NCBI GenBank assembly: GCA_001466705.2
Contig: LATX02000232.1
Location: forward strand, 186,001 to 250,000
Origin: Moniliophthora roreri
Taxonomy: Eukaryota > Basidiomycota > Agaricomycetes > Agaricales > Marasmiaceae
DNA length: 64,000 nt
Direction of reading: 5' to 3'
In this document: piece after piece, positions 60,867-64,000 of the stretch
Layout: each line of letters begins with the position of its first letter
How positions within the stretch are numbered: position 1 is the first letter of the stretch
Notes under the pieces: generated by a model
Databases searched by the model: none
Told to the model about the DNA's origin: nothing
Seen by the model: only the letters and a program-made list of their open reading frames with translations
Made by a program: the position numbers and the translations under genes

Positions 60867-62596
60867 CTAGGAGCGGTTCTCGTACGAAGGTAGAGTAGCG
60901 GACGTGAACGATTGCGGTCGCCCGACACCGACATCACTGCCTGCGTACTCCGGTGGCAGAACATAATCTCGCACTAGCCTCTGATTCTCCCTCGTGAGCA
61001 TGTCAATCCTTGCATGAAGTTCCCCAACATCGACAGGAACTGCGGATTGTGATCTAGATTGCTCGAGCTGGGATGTGAGTGACGCTATTTCTTCGGTCCG
61101 GCGATGAAGCTCAACCTGTCTCTGTGAGTCTGTGCCAGGACTGGTAGTGGATGGTGATGTCGATGATGACCCACCGCTGTGGGGAAGCGAATAAACTTCT
61201 GCTGTAGTACTTTGGTATGAACGTTGACGCTTCTCGCTACCACTCGGAGTGTGTCGTCTTTGCTGGCTAGGTGGCAGTGGCTGTTTTAATTCGACGACCG
61301 GCATAGGTTCAAATGGCTCAACGGTCCACTGAGATTTATCGACAGCTATGGACACGTCAGAGAGGAAAGCCATTCGAGAGACCGGAATATACGTACCTTT
61401 TTCACTTCCCTGAGTTCTCTTTCTTCTGCAGAAAAGGAGAAGCCCCACGATGAGAAGAAGAGCGACGCCGCCTATGGTACCACCAACGATAGCACCTATC
61501 GGTGCTCGAGAAGAGGTCGCCTGTGAATTGCTCGTTGGGGGTGTGGCGGTCCCAGAGGGACCAGTAGAGCTGGTTGGAGCGTTTCCTATGACTGCTGGTT
61601 TCTGATTGAGAAGATCGAAGGATGGATCATATGTGATATAATCTAGCTGAAAACTCTGAGAGCCTTCTACAGCTGTAACGTTGACAAGGAGAGTATGATT
61701 GCCAGCAGTAATGTTCTTATTTTCGAAGAATAGATAGTTGGGTAGGTTGAGATAACCGTTCGCTTTGTGCCCGTCCTCTTGCGGAAATGTTCCTCGTCGA
61801 ACTACACTGCCATCCAGGGTGAAATCGATCGAGAAATTCCCACTGGTGGTAATGTCTAGTAAACCATAAACCGCAATCGAAGTTCCTGAAATGAACCGTC
61901 AATGGGACCTTTTGACACATTCAACCACGACATACCAGCAAAGCGGAACTCAAAGGAGTCTCCGGCGTTGGTACTTCTGTGAACAGAGTCCTTCATAGGA
62001 CGGGCGGGTGCTCTCCCGCTTCCGTTCACACCGGTTTCCACTTTCTGGTTCGTCTGCGCGCTCCACTGACCATGGTACCATATTTCATCGACATTGGTAT
62101 CATCAACAGCAGCGGTATTCCCGGATAAGGGTGTACTTGGTCCAGCTGTGATGAGAACATAGTCGACAACACTTTTGTCAAGGTTCGTGACAACAATTCG
62201 ATGTTGTCCGTCGGAAAGTGTCGGTGATGTAAACCACTCAGTGTTGACAAAGTCTTCGGTATAGTTCCAGGTGGATTGCTGACCATCAATGTCGGTTCCA
62301 AAAGTCGTATGGACGAGAGCCATGATAGGCGTGTTTCCGGAAAATGATATCGATGTGCCTATGAAGGTCGTTAGCAGGAGAAAGCTGAGACCATCTACAG
62401 GCTATCACGCACCAGAAAAGGTCATCGAACACGAAGCAACCACATTATCTGCAAGACTTGTTCCAGCTGCCCATCTTGCTGTTCCTCCGTACCAGAACGG
62501 ATCACCTGCGTTCTGCCACTGAATTGAATTTGAAGGTATAAGGTTCTCAGCGGTCGCATCAATGATCAATGTGACTTGAGAGGAATTGACGGACAT
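60867..62596 (-). CDS. Single-pass membrane protein with beta-sandwich ectodomain and coiled-coil tail
   Basis: Family common in Agaricomycetes, function unknown; often described as a hypothetical transmembrane protein with galactose-binding-like domains. About five exons give about 490 residues. The ectodomain has two similar beta-rich units, each with a GxxFWYG/IWYHGQW-type opening and a GDSFEFRFAG or FSGTSISFSG strand, many Asn-glycosylation sites, and then a Ser/Thr/Pro-rich stalk (TSSTGPSGTATPPTSNSQAT). The membrane helix is APIGAIVGGTIGGVALLLIVGLLLF shortened here to its core GGVALLLIVGLLLF, followed by CRRKR. The cytoplasmic part is Ser/Pro-rich and includes a coiled coil (EEIASLTSQLEQS, GELHARIDMLTRENQRLV) and the end LPPEYAGS..SYENRS. 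No signal peptide is visible after the ATG at 62596, so either insertion is signal-anchor-like or a first exon is missing. Confidence 0.75.
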
Positions 62597-64000
62597 CGCG
62601 AGGAATATATTTCAAGGTCACAATCTAGGGGGGGACTGGCTTCACTGCATGAACCGCTGGAGCGAGAAATGGAGGGAAAGAAAGGGAGGCCAATGGACTG
62701 GTCATTATTGAATTTGAAAACCCCGGGCAACCTGGGGCGTCAATCGTATCAAAATTCTTGATCTAAATGCGGTCAATGCGGTGTTCACGGAACTTTGCGT
62801 AAGCTCCACCGACGAACCTGGTGGATGGCGATGATGAGTACGGGAATCATCGGTGGGGGTGGTGGCGAACATACTATTCTTGTCAAGCATTATGTTTATT
62901 CTGAGCCGTTAACGAGACGTTTCACCGATGTCCAAGGGTGTTTCACCGTTGTACTGCTGGACCGATATACGCGAGGGCGGGGGCAGAGACCAAGGTGAAC
63001 TTTAGACGAGCGGCAATCCGCTAGCACCATGATACGCGAGAAACAAGGTTCAACAGTACACGTGTACATTGTACTGTAGACCCTCGCTAAGTTTGGCTAG
63101 ACTGACCAGCTCAAAATTTTTGGATGCTCGGAGGGACAAAGTGGAGAAGGAAGGATATTAGGTGAGAGGCTGTGGGAAATTGTTGAAGACAAGAGTAAGA
63201 TATATATATATATATATGTGCGTACGTCGGACAGTCCAGCCCAAAGATGCACTGCTCCGAATCCTCATTAGAACATACGTTGAGAGCAGCAATAAACAAC
63301 ATACACTTTGTTATTACTAGCAGTTCACACCCCTTCACTACTTCACCGAATGGGTGAAGTGGCAGCGGGTCCGGTATACCGAAGCGAGCCATCGGAGGAG
63401 TTCCAAGCGTGTCAAGAGGAAAGCGAAAAGTAGAAAGGGTGAACGAGCCATATGTAGACAGCAGATCCATATGCTCGTAGTTCGCCTACTGGTATGCGTT
63501 CCGGAGCTCTCCACTCGCGTCACGCATGGGACCTGGGTATCCGTCTGGGAGCCAGGTACTTGTCTGGCACTTCCAACGAGAAGCGCTGAGAGTAATCCAC
63601 TTATATACGCATAGATCCTAGTGTGCCTGACGAAGCATCGACGAGGGGGTGGGTTCGAGATTTTGGGCTGCGGACGCTCACGGAGGTCTCGAAGGGCAAG
63701 GTGATGTCTAGCAAAAGAGAAACCAGGGTCAGAGCGGACATACCTTGAAAGATGCAGACATACTACCACTTTCTCTGCATGCCTGGTAACGAGTAATAGC
63801 CCCAAGCAACCTGGATACCCTGGCTCACCGAGATCGTAAAATAGAGACAAAACTTTTTGGTACGAGATGCAACCCCTGGGTATCAAAGCTTGCACCAACT
63901 TCCACTTCATCCGAGGCTCGGGAATGCCCATTATGTGGAAGCCCGGAAGGGCGAAGTATGCTGGGCCGCCCCAAAGCAGCTTCTAACCAACTCTACAGCC
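62597..64000. other. Right end of window, no confident gene
   Basis: A 197-codon minus-strand frame (63338-63931) is the longest but has no recognised domain, is rich in Arg and Cys, and overlaps other frames. A gene entering from beyond the window cannot be excluded. A short (TA)n tract lies at 63200-63217. Confidence 0.35.

Noticed and set aside
63338..63931. 197-codon minus-strand frame at the right edge
   Set aside because: Arg/Cys-rich, no domain, overlapping frames on both strands; an incoming gene from beyond the window could not be shown.

Overview
The window is nuclear DNA from a filamentous basidiomycete, very probably an Agaricomycete mushroom. The evidence is the many short introns (about 45-60 nt, gt..ag), families typical of Agaricomycetes (DUF6534 seven-helix proteins, F-box/LRR proteins, type I membrane proteins with carbohydrate-binding-like ectodomains, UstYa/DUF3328 oxidases), intron-containing tRNA-Leu(AAG) genes, and a fungal sortilin (Vps10). 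Coordinates of multi-exon genes run from start codon to stop codon and include introns. Splice sites were placed by eye from consensus and frame continuity.

Left part (1.6-25.1 kb): this looks like a specialised-metabolism locus. In order it holds a GNAT acetyltransferase (-), an unknown single-pass membrane protein (+), a UstYa-type protein with degenerate HxxHC motifs (+), a 55-residue secreted-peptide gene with a Kex2-like RR site (+), a seven-helix membrane protein (-), a second UstYa-type protein with both HxxHC motifs intact (+), a Zn2Cys6 transcription factor (-), a complete non-reducing polyketide synthase with SAT-KS-AT-PT-ACP-ACP-TE order (-), and an amino-acid/choline-type permease (+). 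A relative of the seven-helix protein follows on the far side at 25.7-27.0 kb. The domain order of the PKS matches orsellinic-acid-type synthases. The UstYa pair and the small secreted peptide additionally resemble the minimal parts of a dikaritin-like ribosomal peptide pathway. That link is an inference.

Middle (27-36 kb): this stretch is gene-poor. It has a small disordered Ser/Pro-rich protein, a four-helix membrane protein, a large imperfect inverted repeat (33.19-33.60 kb), and one of two diverged copies of an unidentified gene. The other copy lies at 21.9-22.4 kb and looks broken.

Right part (36-52 kb): a segment carrying tRNA-Leu(AAG) plus a DUF6534 membrane protein gene is present twice (36.0-40.2 and 48.2-51.6 kb). 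The copies are separated by an F-box gene and a large membrane protein gene. Long homopolymer runs with isolated N bases occur here and limit sequence reliability. The end of the window (52-64 kb) has a two-VPS10-domain sortilin (-), a degenerate intergenic stretch and a type I membrane protein (-).
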